DNA from: an uncultured Clostridia bacterium | GTDB lineage: Bacteria > Bacillota > Clostridia > Monoglobales > Monoglobaceae | Reading direction: 5' to 3' | DNA length: 51,903 nucleotides | NCBI GenBank assembly: GCA_947625905.1 | Contig: CANQQJ010000027.1 | Span: 1 to 51,903 of the forward strand | In this document: one piece after another, positions 40,406 to 49,621 of the stretch | Layout of the letters: each line of letters begins with the position of its first letter | How positions within the stretch are numbered: position 1 is the stretch's first letter | Made by a program: the position numbers and the translations under genes | Notes under the pieces: generated by a model | Told to the model about the DNA's origin: nothing | What the model saw: only the letters and a program-made list of their open reading frames with translations | Databases searched by the model: none

Positions 40406-42127
40406 TTATTTAACTATATTGTCAACATCGGCTTTGACTTTTTCAAGAAGCTCGTTGGCCTCCTCTTCGGTCTCACCCTTCATCAGGCAGTATACCTTGA
40501 TCTTGGGCTCGGTGCCCGAGGGACGGATAACAAAGTTGTTCTTATCCTCAAGCTCCAGATATATAACGTTCGACTGAGGCAGCAGGATCTCCGACTTCTC
40601 GCCGGTCAAAAGATCGACGCGCTCGCTTGTCAGGTAGTCGCGGATGGCGATGACCTTTTTGCCCGCTACCGACTTGGGCGGGTTAGAGCGGATGTTGTCC
40701 ATTGTGGACTTGATCTTGGCCAGACCCTCGATTCCCTCGAGAGTTACCGAAACGACCTGCTCCTTGTAGTAGCCGTACTTTTTGTATATCTTGTCCATCT
40801 GCTCAAAGATGGAGCTGCCCTTTTCCTGATAGTAGAGCGCCATTTCGGCGATCAGCATCGTGGCAACGACCGCGTCCTTGTCGCGGGCGTATGTGCCCTT
40901 TAAATAGCCGTAGCTCTCCTCAAAGCCGAACAGGTAGGTGCCGACTCCGGTTTCCTCGGATTCCTTTATCTTCTCGCCGATGAACTTAAAGCCGGTCAAT
41001 ACTTCCTTCATGCCTATGCCGTAGGCTTCGCAGATGTCCTTGATGATGTTGGTGGTAACGATCGTTTTTACTATATAACCGTCCTTCGGGACCGCGTTCT
41101 TTTCTTTAAGCGCCGAGAGAATGTACTCGGAGAGCAGAGCGCCCACCTGGTTTCCGGTGAAGTTCACATACTCGCCCTCGTCGTTCTTGACCAGGATTCC
41201 CACGCGGTCGCTGTCGGGGTCGGTGCCCACGATCAGGTCGGCACCGCAGTCCTTGGCGTAGCCTATTGCGAGGTGGAAGCCCTCTTTATACTCGGGATTG
41301 GGGAACTCGACCGTCGGGAAATCGCCGTCGGGAAGCTCCTGCTCCTTAACGACCACAACGTTGTCAAAGCCCACGCGCTTTAAGATTTTTCTCACGGGCT
41401 TGTTGCCCGCGCCGTGGAACGGCGTGTAAACGAATTTCAGAGTGCCGCCCTTCTCCTTCGCCAGCTCGGGGTTCACACACTGCTCCTGAACTCTGTCGAG
41501 ATAAACCTCCTCGACCTCGTCGCCTATCATAACGATCAGGCCCTTTTCGATGGCTTCCTCAAAGTCCATTTTCTTAACGCCCGTGAAGATGTCGGTCTTT
41601 TCGATCTCCTCAAGCACGATGGCCGCAAGCTCGGGGTTGAGCTGGGCGCCGTCCGCGCCGTACGCCTTGTAGCCGTTATACTTCGCCGGGTTGTGGCTGG
41701 CGGTCACCGCGATGCCCGCGGTGGTCTTTAAGTATCCTACCGAGAACGAGAGCTCGGGAACCGGCTTCAGCTCCTCGAACAGATACGCCTTTATGCCGTT
41801 GGCGGCCAGGATCTGCGCGGCCTCCTTCGCGAAAACGTCCGATTTATGGCGGCTGTCGTAAGCGATAACAACGCTCAGGTCGGCGTCCGCGCCGTTTGTC
41901 TTGATAAGCTGATTGGCAAGGCCCTGTGTCGCCTGGCCCACAACATACTCGTTCATGCGGTTGATGCCCGCGCCGAGAACGCCTCTGAGACCCGCGGTAC
42001 CGAACTCCAGCGGCCTATAGAAGCGGTCCTTTATCTCTTCCTCGTCGCCGCGGATAGCCTCAAGCTCCTTGACGGTCGCCTCGTCCGCCTCCTTGAGCCA
42101 TCTCTCGTATTCAGCTAAGTAGTCCAT
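40406..42127 (-). CDS. pgcA: Alpha-phosphoglucomutase/phosphohexomutase
   Basis: A 573-aa alpha-D-phosphohexomutase that interconverts glucose-6-phosphate and glucose-1-phosphate. FGTAGLRGVLGAGINRMNEY at about 42-61 is typical. The phosphoserine loop is TASHNPAKYNGYK, the Mg-binding loop is GTDPDSDRVGI, the sugar-binding loop is GFEESYGY and the phosphate-binding loop is RPSGTEPKIKVY. Length matches the Bacillus PgcA type rather than the shorter PMM/GlmM types. The product glucose-1-phosphate is the substrate of rfbF upstream, so the location may be functional, though it has its own promoter and terminator. GGAGG precedes the ATG. Confidence 0.95.
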   Translation of the reverse strand: MDYLAEYERWLKEADEATVKELEAIRGDEEEIKDRFYRPLEFGTAGLRGVLGAGINRMNEYVVGQATQGLANQLIKTNGADADLSVVIAYDSRHKSDVFAKEAAQILAANGIKAYLFEELKPVPELSFSVGYLKTTAGIAVTASHNPAKYNGYKAYGADGAQLNPELAAIVLEEIEKTDIFTGVKKMDFEEAIEKGLIVMIGDEVEEVYLDRVQEQCVNPELAKEKGGTLKFVYTPFHGAGNKPVRKILKRVGFDNVVVVKEQELPDGDFPTVEFPNPEYKEGFHLAIGYAKDCGADLIVGTDPDSDRVGILVKNDEGEYVNFTGNQVGALLSEYILSALKEKNAVPKDGYIVKTIVTTNIIKDICEAYGIGMKEVLTGFKFIGEKIKESEETGVGTYLFGFEESYGYLKGTYARDKDAVVATMLIAEMALYYQEKGSSIFEQMDKIYKKYGYYKEQVVSVTLEGIEGLAKIKSTMDNIRSNPPKSVAGKKVIAIRDYLTSERVDLLTGEKSEILLPQSNVIYLELEDKNNFVIRPSGTEPKIKVYCLMKGETEEEANELLEKVKADVDNIVK

Positions 42128-42198
42128 AATAAATACCTCCGTTTTAATTGATATAAGTAAAATTAATAATTATTCCCGAAATTATCCCATACATATTC

Positions 42199-42227
42199 AT
42201 TATACTACTATGCCGCGCGGATTTCAA
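42199..42227 (-). promoter_or_regulatory. pgcA promoter
   Basis: On the minus strand TTGAAA (42227-42222), a 17-nt spacer and TATAAT (42204-42199). Confidence 0.8.
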
Positions 42228-42297
42228 CTGCTTTTAATGTAAAAAAATGTATATAAATTTTGTGTAATATTTCGAGGGAATAACGTATCCGAAAATA

Positions 42298-42522
42298 TTA
42301 TTGAGTTTTGTTCTTTCTCGGATACGGGCGCCGCACATCCGTTAACTCAAGGATATAATCAACAGAGGTATTATAAAACTCGGCAAGCTTGATAAGGGCT
42401 TCGATAGGGATCTCCCGCCGCTCGTTTTCATAATTTGAATATGTGTTTTGCTTTATATGCAGCAGCTCCGCAATAAAGTTTTGGGTAATGTCGTTATCCT
42501 CTCGCATATCTTTCAGCCTCAT
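42298..42522 (-). CDS. XRE-family repressor-like regulator
   Basis: A 74-aa protein. The start at 42522 (MRLKDMREDNDITQNFIAEL) follows GGGGGTGG; a longer frame to 42585 would run through the operators. It is almost entirely one HTH_3 domain: LLHIKQNTYSNYENERREIP holds the recognition helix, and ALIKLAEFYNTSVDYILELT is the usual last helices. It is transcribed divergently from the giant surface-protein gene, and the two palindromes between them are probable operators, so it likely represses that gene and itself. Confidence 0.88.
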   Translation of the reverse strand: MRLKDMREDNDITQNFIAELLHIKQNTYSNYENERREIPIEALIKLAEFYNTSVDYILELTDVRRPYPRKNKTQ

Positions 42523-42562
42523 AATTACCACCCCCGGCACAGTTATATAAAAATAATACAAT

Positions 42563-42602
42563 ATCTCGTTTTGAGATATTGACATTTATCTCATTTTGTG
42601 AT
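42563..42602. promoter_or_regulatory. Two palindromic operators in the XRE/surface-protein divergent region
   Basis: ATCTCGTTTTGAGAT (42563-42577) and ATCTCATTTTGTGAT (42588-42602) are two 15-bp palindromes with centres 25 bp apart. They flank and overlap the plus-strand promoter, the expected place for repression by the XRE protein. Confidence 0.72.
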
Positions 42603-42607
42603 ACTGT
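42579..42607 (+). promoter_or_regulatory. Promoter of the giant GLUG protein gene
   Basis: TTGACA (42579-42584), a 17-nt spacer and TACTGT (42602-42607) with an upstream TG (extended -10). The -35 lies between the operators and the -10 touches the second. Confidence 0.65.
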
Positions 42608-42663
42608 TAATATGAGAGTTAGTATATTACAAACAAAAAATTATTATAAACGGAGGAACTGTT

Positions 42664-45600
42664 ATGAGAAAGCAGAAATTTATCGCGATGGCGGTGGCTC
42701 TTATTATGCTTGCTGCGTCATTGCCGATTTTGAGCTTTGCCGAGCCAGCATCTATAACATCGGAAGAACCGACAGCAGTTTCCACGGTCGGGGAACAAAC
42801 CGAGCCGGCAGATGAACTTGCGGAGCAGACGGAGACGGAAGAAAAAGTTGAAGAATCGGAAAACGATCAAATCAATCTTGTTTCCGAGAATTATACCAAC
42901 ATTGATAATGAAAATATAAACTTGGAAGATCAACAAATTATGGCGGCATCGGCGGGCAGCGGATCGGTATATTACATCTCGGACGCGGAGGGCCTCAACT
43001 CCGTCAGAAATGATTTGTACGGAACATATTACCTTACGCAGGATATCGATTTGTCAAATTACGGCGAGTGGGAACCGATAGGGGATTCATCTAATCAATT
43101 CATAGGTCAATTTAACGGTCAAGGACATAAGATCACCGGTTTGGGTATTAACTCAAGCGAGCGTAGTTGCGTAGGTTTGTTTGGTTATGTGTATCAAGGA
43201 ACAATAACAAATCTCGGCGTGGAGAGCAGCATAAAGACCGAGACGGACTATGTCGGCCTGCTCACCGGAGAAGTTGACTTCGGCACCATAACAAATTGTT
43301 ATACGGCGGGAAGCGTGGAAGGCAAAGAAAACGTTGGCGGATTGATAGGATATAGCCTTTCTTCTCATATAGAAAATTGCTATTCCCGGACGAGTATAAC
43401 CGGAGTGAAAAGCGGAGAGTCAGATTATTTGGGCGGATTGATCGGTTATGTGAACAGCGGCACCGTAAAACGCTGCTATGCCACGGGATATATAAGACCG
43501 AGAAACGATAATGCCGAATACGGCGGTTTAATGGGAAGATATTACAGCAATAAGGTCAGCCTGTTTAACTATTACGATCAAACAACCTCAAAAGCATTTG
43601 ATACGAACAGGAGCTTTAATGCGACAACGGAGCAAATGAAAGACCAAAACACATTCACGGGTTGGGATTTTGAGAACGTGTGGGGTATTTCTCCTGATAT
43701 TAACGACGGGTACCCGTATCTGAAATTCGGCGAATCCGAATACTACGAAAACGCGGGTTCGGGTTCAAAAAGTGATCCGTATATGATACACACCGTTGAT
43801 GACCTGATCGCTATCACGGACGGCAAGATAGGCCAAAAAGGCTCGTATTATGAGTTGGCAGACGATATCGTGATTGATGTTCCGTTTTGGACACCTATTG
43901 GCGGTAACGACAACGGACGAGGATTTGAGGGCATTTTTAACGGCGCGGGGCACGTGATCTCAGGACTGAATATCACATATAATAATTTCTCATACACAGG
44001 CTTGTTCGGCCAGGTGAGCGGAACGATAACAAATCTTGGTGTGGACGGAAATATTTCGACCACAACCGATAATATCGGTCTGCTCGCGGGATCTCTGGGA
44101 GACATCGGCTGTATAACAAACTGCTATACGACGGGAAGCGTGGAAGCAAAAGAGCGCGTAGGCGGATTGATAGGATCAAGTTACGGAACAGTTGAAAACT
44201 GCTATTCCCGTGCAAGCGTCACGGGATTGAAAACCGGAGAGTCAAATTATATGGGCGGACTGATCGGCGGCGCCGGCGGCACGGTTAAGCGCTGCTATTC
44301 CACGGGCTTTGTAAGCCCCAAAAACAATAAAGCCATATACGGCGGCTTAATGGGCTCATGCTCAAACAGCCTTTTTAACTATTACGATCAAACGACCGCG
44401 AAAGCGACCGACACCGATAAAAGCTTCGCGGTCTCAACGGCGCAGATGAAAGACCCGCACACGTTCACGGGTTGGGATTTTGAAAATGTGTGGGGCGTTT
44501 CACCCGATATTAACGACGGTTATCCCTATTTGAAATTCGGCGAATACAAGTATTATAATATCGGCTCGGGCACCCAATACGATCCGTATATGATATATTC
44601 AGTCGAGGATCTGATTGCGATCACAGAGGGCAGCATAGGTCAAAGCGGCTCATACTATGAGCTGGCGAACGACATTCTTCTCGACGTTCCGTTCTGGACA
44701 CCCATAGGCGGCAACAAAAGCGGACGGGATTTTAACGGTATTTTTAACGGAAACGGACACAAAATATCCGGACTAAACATAACGCAGGACAATTTTGAAA
44801 ACACCGGCTTGTTCGGAGAGATATCTTCGGGAACGATAAAAAATCTCGGAATATCAGGAAGTATAACGCTCACAACGGACTATGTCGGCTTGCTCGCGGG
44901 ACGCGCGAAAAGCGGAAGCAAAATAACAAACTGCTATACAACAGGCAGCGTAAAAGCGAATCAGTACGTCGGTGGATTGATAGGATCGAATTATTTGAAT
45001 TCGGATATTGAAAACTGCTATTCCCGTTCTGTTATAACGGGCTCAAGTCATTTGGGCGGATTGATAGGTTCCGGCAACGGAGTAAAACGCTGTTATGCCG
45101 CGGGCCGTGTAGAATCCCAAAATATCAATAACGATTGCGGCGGTTTGGTTGGATCAGGCAGCAGCGTTCTGTTTAGTTATTACGATCGGACAACGTCGGC
45201 GACGACTGACACAAATAAAGGTTTTGCCGCGACGACAAAGCAGATGAAAGATCCACACACCTTCACAGGCTGGGATTTTAAAGATGTTTGGGGCATTTCG
45301 CCCAATATCAATGACGGTTATCCCTATCTGAAATTCGGCGAATACCAATACAGCAACAGCGGTACGGGTTTGAAAAACGATCCCTATAGCATATCGTCAA
45401 TTGAGGATCTTGTGGCCGTCACGGAAGGCAGTATAGGATTTAAAGACGCATATTATGAACTAAAAAACGATATCATTATCGACGTTCCGTTTTGGACGCC
45501 CATTGGAGGCAACGACTGCGAACGGGATTTTGACGGCAATTTTAACGGAAACGGATATATAATATCCGGATTAAATATGACGCAGGATAATTTTACATAC

Positions 45601-47919
45601 AGCGGACTGTTCGGTGAGGTAACAGGAACGATAACAAATCTCGGAGTGGACGGAAACATAACGCTCACAACAAACTATGCCGGTCTGCTCGCGGGGCATT
45701 TAGAAAGCGGAAGCATAACAAACTGCTATTCCATAGGCAGCGTAAAAGCGAAAGAGTATGTGGGCGGATTAATAGGTCGATTGTATTCAAACACTATATC
45801 TATTGAAAACTGCTATTCTCGCGCAAATGTAAACGGATACAGATATATAGGCGGATTGATCGGCTCTGGTTATGGGGGTAAGATAAGAAATTGTTACGCC
45901 GCGGGCAGTATAACTCCCGACAATGGGGCGAATGATATCGGCGGGTTTATTGGTTGGAGGAGCAGTTATACAGAAATAACGGCGTGCTACTATGACCAAA
46001 ACGCAAGCGGCAGGACCGACGAGGACAATGGCATAGGACTGTCGACCGAGGACGCGAAAAAGCAATCATCATACGCCGAGTGGGATTTCGCGAATGTGTG
46101 GGCAATATCGGCCGATAAAAACAGCAGGTACCCGTATCTGAGGGCGGTGGAGCCCCGCGAGGTCTCGGTGCCGCCAACACCCACGCCGACACAAACGCCG
46201 CCCGCAGCGGAAAAACTAACCGGGATACGCGTTGCGGCTCAGCCCGCGAAAACCTCGGTGGTCGAGGGGATGGCGCTTGACACGAGCGGACTTAAGGTCG
46301 AGGCTGTTTACAACAACAGCAAGGCATATGAGATAAGCGACTACACATTGAGCGGATACGATATGGACCGCATAGGAGCGCAGACCATTACGGTCGAGTA
46401 TATGGGATACACGGCGAGCTTTAACATAACCGTGACGCGAAAGAGCATGACGGGTCTTGTTATCTCGCAAAAGCCGAACAAGCGCGCGTATATGCAGGGC
46501 GAGCGGCTTGACACGTCGGGCATGGTCGTGACCGCGATGTACAACAACGGAACGAGCGAGGAGATCAGCGGCTATAAGGTTTCGGGCTACGATCCGAATT
46601 ATATCGGCAGTCAGACGATAAGCGTGTCATATAACGGCTTTTCGACCGCGTTTACCGTGACAGTCTCCAAAAAGGAGCAGACGAGCGGAACGGTCGAGAC
46701 GCCCAAGATAGGCATATCGAGCTTCATAGGCGGCAAGACCGTGACGCTTACCTGCGCGGACGCGGACGCCAAGATATACTACACCGACGACGGAAGCGCA
46801 CCGAGCGAAGGCTCCGCGCGGTACACCGGCCCGATAACGCTGCATGAGACAAAGACGATAAAGGCGATAGCCGCAAAGAGCGGAGCCGAAAACAGCAAGA
46901 CCGCGAGCGGAAAGATAACCGTCGCTAAGACCGAAAAGCCGACGGCGAGCCACAGCGCGGGCCAAGTTGAGGCGGGAACCGTGGTAACGCTCAGGTCGGC
47001 CACAAGCGGAGCTATGATATACTACACGACCGACGGCACTGCCCCGAATACCGAAAGCAAGAGATACTCGGGCGGGATCGCCGTAACGTCAAATGTCACG
47101 ATAAAGGCGATGGCCGTAAAGAGCGGAAACACAAACAGCGATGTGTTCGAGATAAGTTACACGGTCCCGGAGATACAAAGGGGAAGTGCGTCAGTATCAT
47201 TGGGCAGCGCGGCGGGTTGCGCGGGAGATAATATATCGGTGCCGATATATATTTTCGCCGAAGAAAAAATAAGCGGCTACAGACTGACGATAAACTATGA
47301 CTCCGATAAGTTTGAATATCGGTCGATAACGCCCGCGGAGGGCGCGAACGCTTCGGACTTGTTCACTTCCGCGAGCGAGGGAAAAGTGACGGTGCTGTAC
47401 AGCGGAGCGGCTATAGAGAGCGGCGAGATGTGCGGCATAAACCTCAAGGCGCTCGAGAGCGACGAGGACGGAGAATATCCGATAACCATAGACAAAGGAA
47501 GCGTAAAGATAACGACCGAGAGCGGCGCGGGACTTGACGCGGATATAACCGACGGAGCGATAACGCTTGAGGGCTCGATAAACTCGAACCTGAAGACCGA
47601 TGTGATGCTGACCGACTCGGACGGAAACGACATAAGCGATAAGTCTGAAGCAAAGGGCGAGGTGACGGCGAACGTGACGCTCGGGAACATAAGCGAGAGC
47701 GCGGAGCCGCTGACCGTTAACATGATAATGGCGGTATATGACAGACAGGGCTGCCTTGTGAGCATGTCGGTCATGGACGCCGATTTGAGCGACCTTAACT
47801 ATGTGTTCACAAACACGGTCGATATCCCGGAGGGTGTCGAGGTAGGCAGCATCAAGCTTATGGTCTGGAACGGCCTGAGCGACATGGCCCCGATGTCAGC
47901 CGCAAGCACAATACTTTAA
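42664..47919 (+). CDS. Giant secreted GLUG-repeat protein with Ig-like, CHB_HEX and cohesin-like domains
   Basis: A 1751-aa protein with a GGAGG site. Signal peptide 1-26 (SLPILSFA), then a Glu/Thr-rich segment. Residues about 100-1165 hold four copies of a 267-aa block of GLUG motifs (G.I.NCYS.GSV.....VGGLIG) that form a beta-helix, each ending near GWDFENVWGISPDINDGYPY. A Pro/Thr linker (about 1172) leads to two Big_3-like Ig domains (1184-1338), two chitobiase/hexosaminidase C-terminal-like domains (about 1345-1500, IYYTDDGSAP and IYYTTDGTAP), a cohesin-like domain (about 1509-1638, GDNISVPIYI, GYRLTINYDSDKFEYRSI) and a C-terminal module (1639-1751) shared with the LRR protein. GLUG proteins include adhesins and IgA-protease relatives, but no protease motif is seen. 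No SLH is present, so anchoring is unclear; the cohesin-like domain could bind a dockerin. Confidence 0.88.
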   Translation: MRKQKFIAMAVALIMLAASLPILSFAEPASITSEEPTAVSTVGEQTEPADELAEQTETEEKVEESENDQINLVSENYTNIDNENINLEDQQIMAASAGSGSVYYISDAEGLNSVRNDLYGTYYLTQDIDLSNYGEWEPIGDSSNQFIGQFNGQGHKITGLGINSSERSCVGLFGYVYQGTITNLGVESSIKTETDYVGLLTGEVDFGTITNCYTAGSVEGKENVGGLIGYSLSSHIENCYSRTSITGVKSGESDYLGGLIGYVNSGTVKRCYATGYIRPRNDNAEYGGLMGRYYSNKVSLFNYYDQTTSKAFDTNRSFNATTEQMKDQNTFTGWDFENVWGISPDINDGYPYLKFGESEYYENAGSGSKSDPYMIHTVDDLIAITDGKIGQKGSYYELADDIVIDVPFWTPIGGNDNGRGFEGIFNGAGHVISGLNITYNNFSYTGLFGQVSGTITNLGVDGNISTTTDNIGLLAGSLGDIGCITNCYTTGSVEAKERVGGLIGSSYGTVENCYSRASVTGLKTGESNYMGGLIGGAGGTVKRCYSTGFVSPKNNKAIYGGLMGSCSNSLFNYYDQTTAKATDTDKSFAVSTAQMKDPHTFTGWDFENVWGVSPDINDGYPYLKFGEYKYYNIGSGTQYDPYMIYSVEDLIAITEGSIGQSGSYYELANDILLDVPFWTPIGGNKSGRDFNGIFNGNGHKISGLNITQDNFENTGLFGEISSGTIKNLGISGSITLTTDYVGLLAGRAKSGSKITNCYTTGSVKANQYVGGLIGSNYLNSDIENCYSRSVITGSSHLGGLIGSGNGVKRCYAAGRVESQNINNDCGGLVGSGSSVLFSYYDRTTSATTDTNKGFAATTKQMKDPHTFTGWDFKDVWGISPNINDGYPYLKFGEYQYSNSGTGLKNDPYSISSIEDLVAVTEGSIGFKDAYYELKNDIIIDVPFWTPIGGNDCERDFDGNFNGNGYIISGLNMTQDNFTYSGLFGEVTGTITNLGVDGNITLTTNYAGLLAGHLESGSITNCYSIGSVKAKEYVGGLIGRLYSNTISIENCYSRANVNGYRYIGGLIGSGYGGKIRNCYAAGSITPDNGANDIGGFIGWRSSYTEITACYYDQNASGRTDEDNGIGLSTEDAKKQSSYAEWDFANVWAISADKNSRYPYLRAVEPREVSVPPTPTPTQTPPAAEKLTGIRVAAQPAKTSVVEGMALDTSGLKVEAVYNNSKAYEISDYTLSGYDMDRIGAQTITVEYMGYTASFNITVTRKSMTGLVISQKPNKRAYMQGERLDTSGMVVTAMYNNGTSEEISGYKVSGYDPNYIGSQTISVSYNGFSTAFTVTVSKKEQTSGTVETPKIGISSFIGGKTVTLTCADADAKIYYTDDGSAPSEGSARYTGPITLHETKTIKAIAAKSGAENSKTASGKITVAKTEKPTASHSAGQVEAGTVVTLRSATSGAMIYYTTDGTAPNTESKRYSGGIAVTSNVTIKAMAVKSGNTNSDVFEISYTVPEIQRGSASVSLGSAAGCAGDNISVPIYIFAEEKISGYRLTINYDSDKFEYRSITPAEGANASDLFTSASEGKVTVLYSGAAIESGEMCGINLKALESDEDGEYPITIDKGSVKITTESGAGLDADITDGAITLEGSINSNLKTDVMLTDSDGNDISDKSEAKGEVTANVTLGNISESAEPLTVNMIMAVYDRQGCLVSMSVMDADLSDLNYVFTNTVDIPEGVEVGSIKLMVWNGLSDMAPMSAASTIL
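43000..46150 (+). repeat. Four tandem copies of an 0.8-kb coding unit
   Basis: The segment encoding GWDFENVWG recurs at about 43663, 44465, 45267 and 46080, a period of about 803-813 nt. Similarity remains high at the DNA level, for example in the VPFWTPIGG-coding stretches near 43880, 44690 and 45485. Such repeats can expand or contract by recombination. Confidence 0.8.
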
Positions 47920-48029
47920 AAATAATTGATTCTTCCCAATTTGATCCAAAAAACTCCCCGCGTCGGGCGGCATGACATAAGACAATATAAACAATAAATT
48001 TATGACAGGCTGTCAAAACGGGATTATGA

Positions 48030-48062
48030 AAGAGCGTATCAGCAAAAATGATACGCTCTTTT
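48030..48062 (+). terminator. Terminator of the GLUG protein gene
   Basis: AAGAGCGTATCA (48030-48041), loop GCAAAAA, TGATACGCTCTT (48049-48060), then TT. It lies 110 nt after the stop; the stretch 47920-48029 holds nothing else visible. Confidence 0.85.
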
Positions 48063-48716
48063 GCTATTTAATTTTGCACTTGCATAGTGGAATAATAGAG
48101 CCTTGTAAACAGCGCAAAAACGTTGATTTTAAAGCCGTAATCAGGCACATCTAATATAATTATATCCAAACCCCTTAAAATTAAGTTCTATTGTTCCACT
48201 CTTTGATTTAATCTGCTACTATTGAATCAAATGCTTTAATATGTTTTTTTGAAATCTTCATTCAAGACCTCTTTTCCAGCAAATGGTAAATATTAACGCA
48301 GTAACTTTTTGCTGACTGCCAATAAAAACTTTTTTGCCATTAGATTTACCACCATCTTTAGCTTAATATCAATATTATTTCATGTTATTATGTATCTGGC
48401 CTGATTGAATATTGCATCAAAGTAAACTTTTCACCGTCATAGTTTTATCTCCTAATTCTTAATGTTTTTTTAAATTCTTTATTTGTGCCACCGTTTTTAT
48501 ATTCTTTTATTCTCTTGTTAAATAAAATTGTCTCAAATATCTATTCTTTCTTTTGCTCTTTAAAAGCTTTCTAAACTATCAATAGAGGAATACTATTAAA
48601 TCCGCTTGTTGTATTAAAATCCATATTATGCTCAAATTTACTTTGTATCAGACGGATTTATAAAATTGAATTTCAAATTCAAAAATGTTTTTTTATCAAA
48701 ACAGACTGATAAAATA
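48063..48716 (-). pseudogene. AT-rich decayed coding remains downstream of the DUF4011 gene
   Basis: No frame over 60 codons exists, but the minus strand shows short protein-like pieces. One, from about 48779 to 48638, continues the DUF4011 gene in another frame (LLPVQKVVVHATDKNVDIL, then SVCFDKKTF) up to a stop at 48638-48640. Another short piece, YDGEKFTLMQYSIRPD, lies near 48395-48450. This looks like the remains of one or more genes broken by indels. No transposase or repeat is visible. Confidence 0.45.
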
Positions 48717-49586
48717 TCAACATTTTTGTCGGTTGCATGAACAACAACTTTTTGCACCGGCAATAATGCAAAATCTTTCTTCATTTGTGTTATCAGGTAA
48801 CATTTTTTTAAATTTCAAAAATGTTTTAATATATTTTAATTTGTTTGAAATGTTCTCAATGTTGTTTTCAAGGTCTTTATACATATTAATTTTCAAGAAA
48901 GATAGTAGTCCTATGCTTGCTTCTCTGATTATACGCCAACCTTTTTTGTCAGCTATTTCTTCAAGTGTCTGTAAATAATTTTCAACCGTATCTTTATCCG
49001 GATCAAATGATGGTAATTCTATGCCATAATCTGCTGACAAAAGATGTTGAAGAGTAGGATTAACCACAACATCATCGTCAAATCTTAATAATTTAAATGG
49101 TGCATTAAGAGACTCGACTGTCAGTGAAACCGGCACCAATACCAAAGGAGATTTAATCCAAGTATGGCGTGAACCGTGATTTTCCTGCCACTCTATAAAT
49201 CCCAAAGATAAATAAAGTATATTTGTACCTTGTTCTTCTAACGCAAGTTTAGATTTGTTGCGTAGGTTCTTTAATGTTTTTTTGCTTTCCTGAAACGATG
49301 TAGCAACTTTTATATCCCCAAGAAATACATTGATAGGACAAGAAAGCTTGTCAAACAATCTTAATACGGAGTATGTGCGTATGTCCGTATTTTTATCTAA
49401 CGGATATTGAAAAGTCAATTCACTTTCGTTCTGAACATAATTTGCATACAACTCATCAAGACCGGGCGCAACAATTTTTAATGTTGCCCTTGTTGTTTCT
49501 CTATAGTTTATCATTTTATTTCTTTTGCCCGTGTCTAAAAGTTGGCTTTTCCAGTATTCTATTTTCTTGTTTTCAGTAAGGTTCAT
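48717..49586 (-). CDS. DUF4011 helicase-type protein, truncated and probably frameshifted
   Basis: A 289-aa product. YWKSQLLDTGKRNKMINYRE at the N-terminus, LYLSLGFIEWQENHGSRHTW with SPLVLVPVSL, VVVNPTLQHLL and FLKINMYKDLENN match the DUF4011 region that begins very large SF1-helicase/nuclease proteins of about 1500-2000 aa, often in defence islands. Here the frame ends with an unlikely Cys-rich tail (GAKSCCSCNRQKC), and none of the helicase motifs (Walker A and others) occur downstream. A shift near 48785 would restore a protein-like continuation only to 48638. So the gene has lost its motor and is probably inactive. GAGGTG precedes the ATG; it follows the AbiEii gene by 35 nt and may share its transcript. 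Confidence 0.72.
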   Translation of the reverse strand: MNLTENKKIEYWKSQLLDTGKRNKMINYRETTRATLKIVAPGLDELYANYVQNESELTFQYPLDKNTDIRTYSVLRLFDKLSCPINVFLGDIKVATSFQESKKTLKNLRNKSKLALEEQGTNILYLSLGFIEWQENHGSRHTWIKSPLVLVPVSLTVESLNAPFKLLRFDDDVVVNPTLQHLLSADYGIELPSFDPDKDTVENYLQTLEEIADKKGWRIIREASIGLLSFLKINMYKDLENNIENISNKLKYIKTFLKFKKMLPDNTNEERFCIIAGAKSCCSCNRQKC

Positions 49587-49621
49587 ATCGGCACCTCATC
49601 ATTTGATTGTATATGTTAAAT

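Noticed and set aside
42285..42325. GTATCCGA/TCGGATAC pair around the end of the small XRE gene as a terminator
   Set aside because: The loop is 25 nt, the stem overlaps the coding end and no U-tract follows.
42663..47920. The four GLUG blocks as a possible CRISPR or satellite array
   Set aside because: The period is about 0.8 kb and fully coding; no short spaced repeats exist anywhere in the window.
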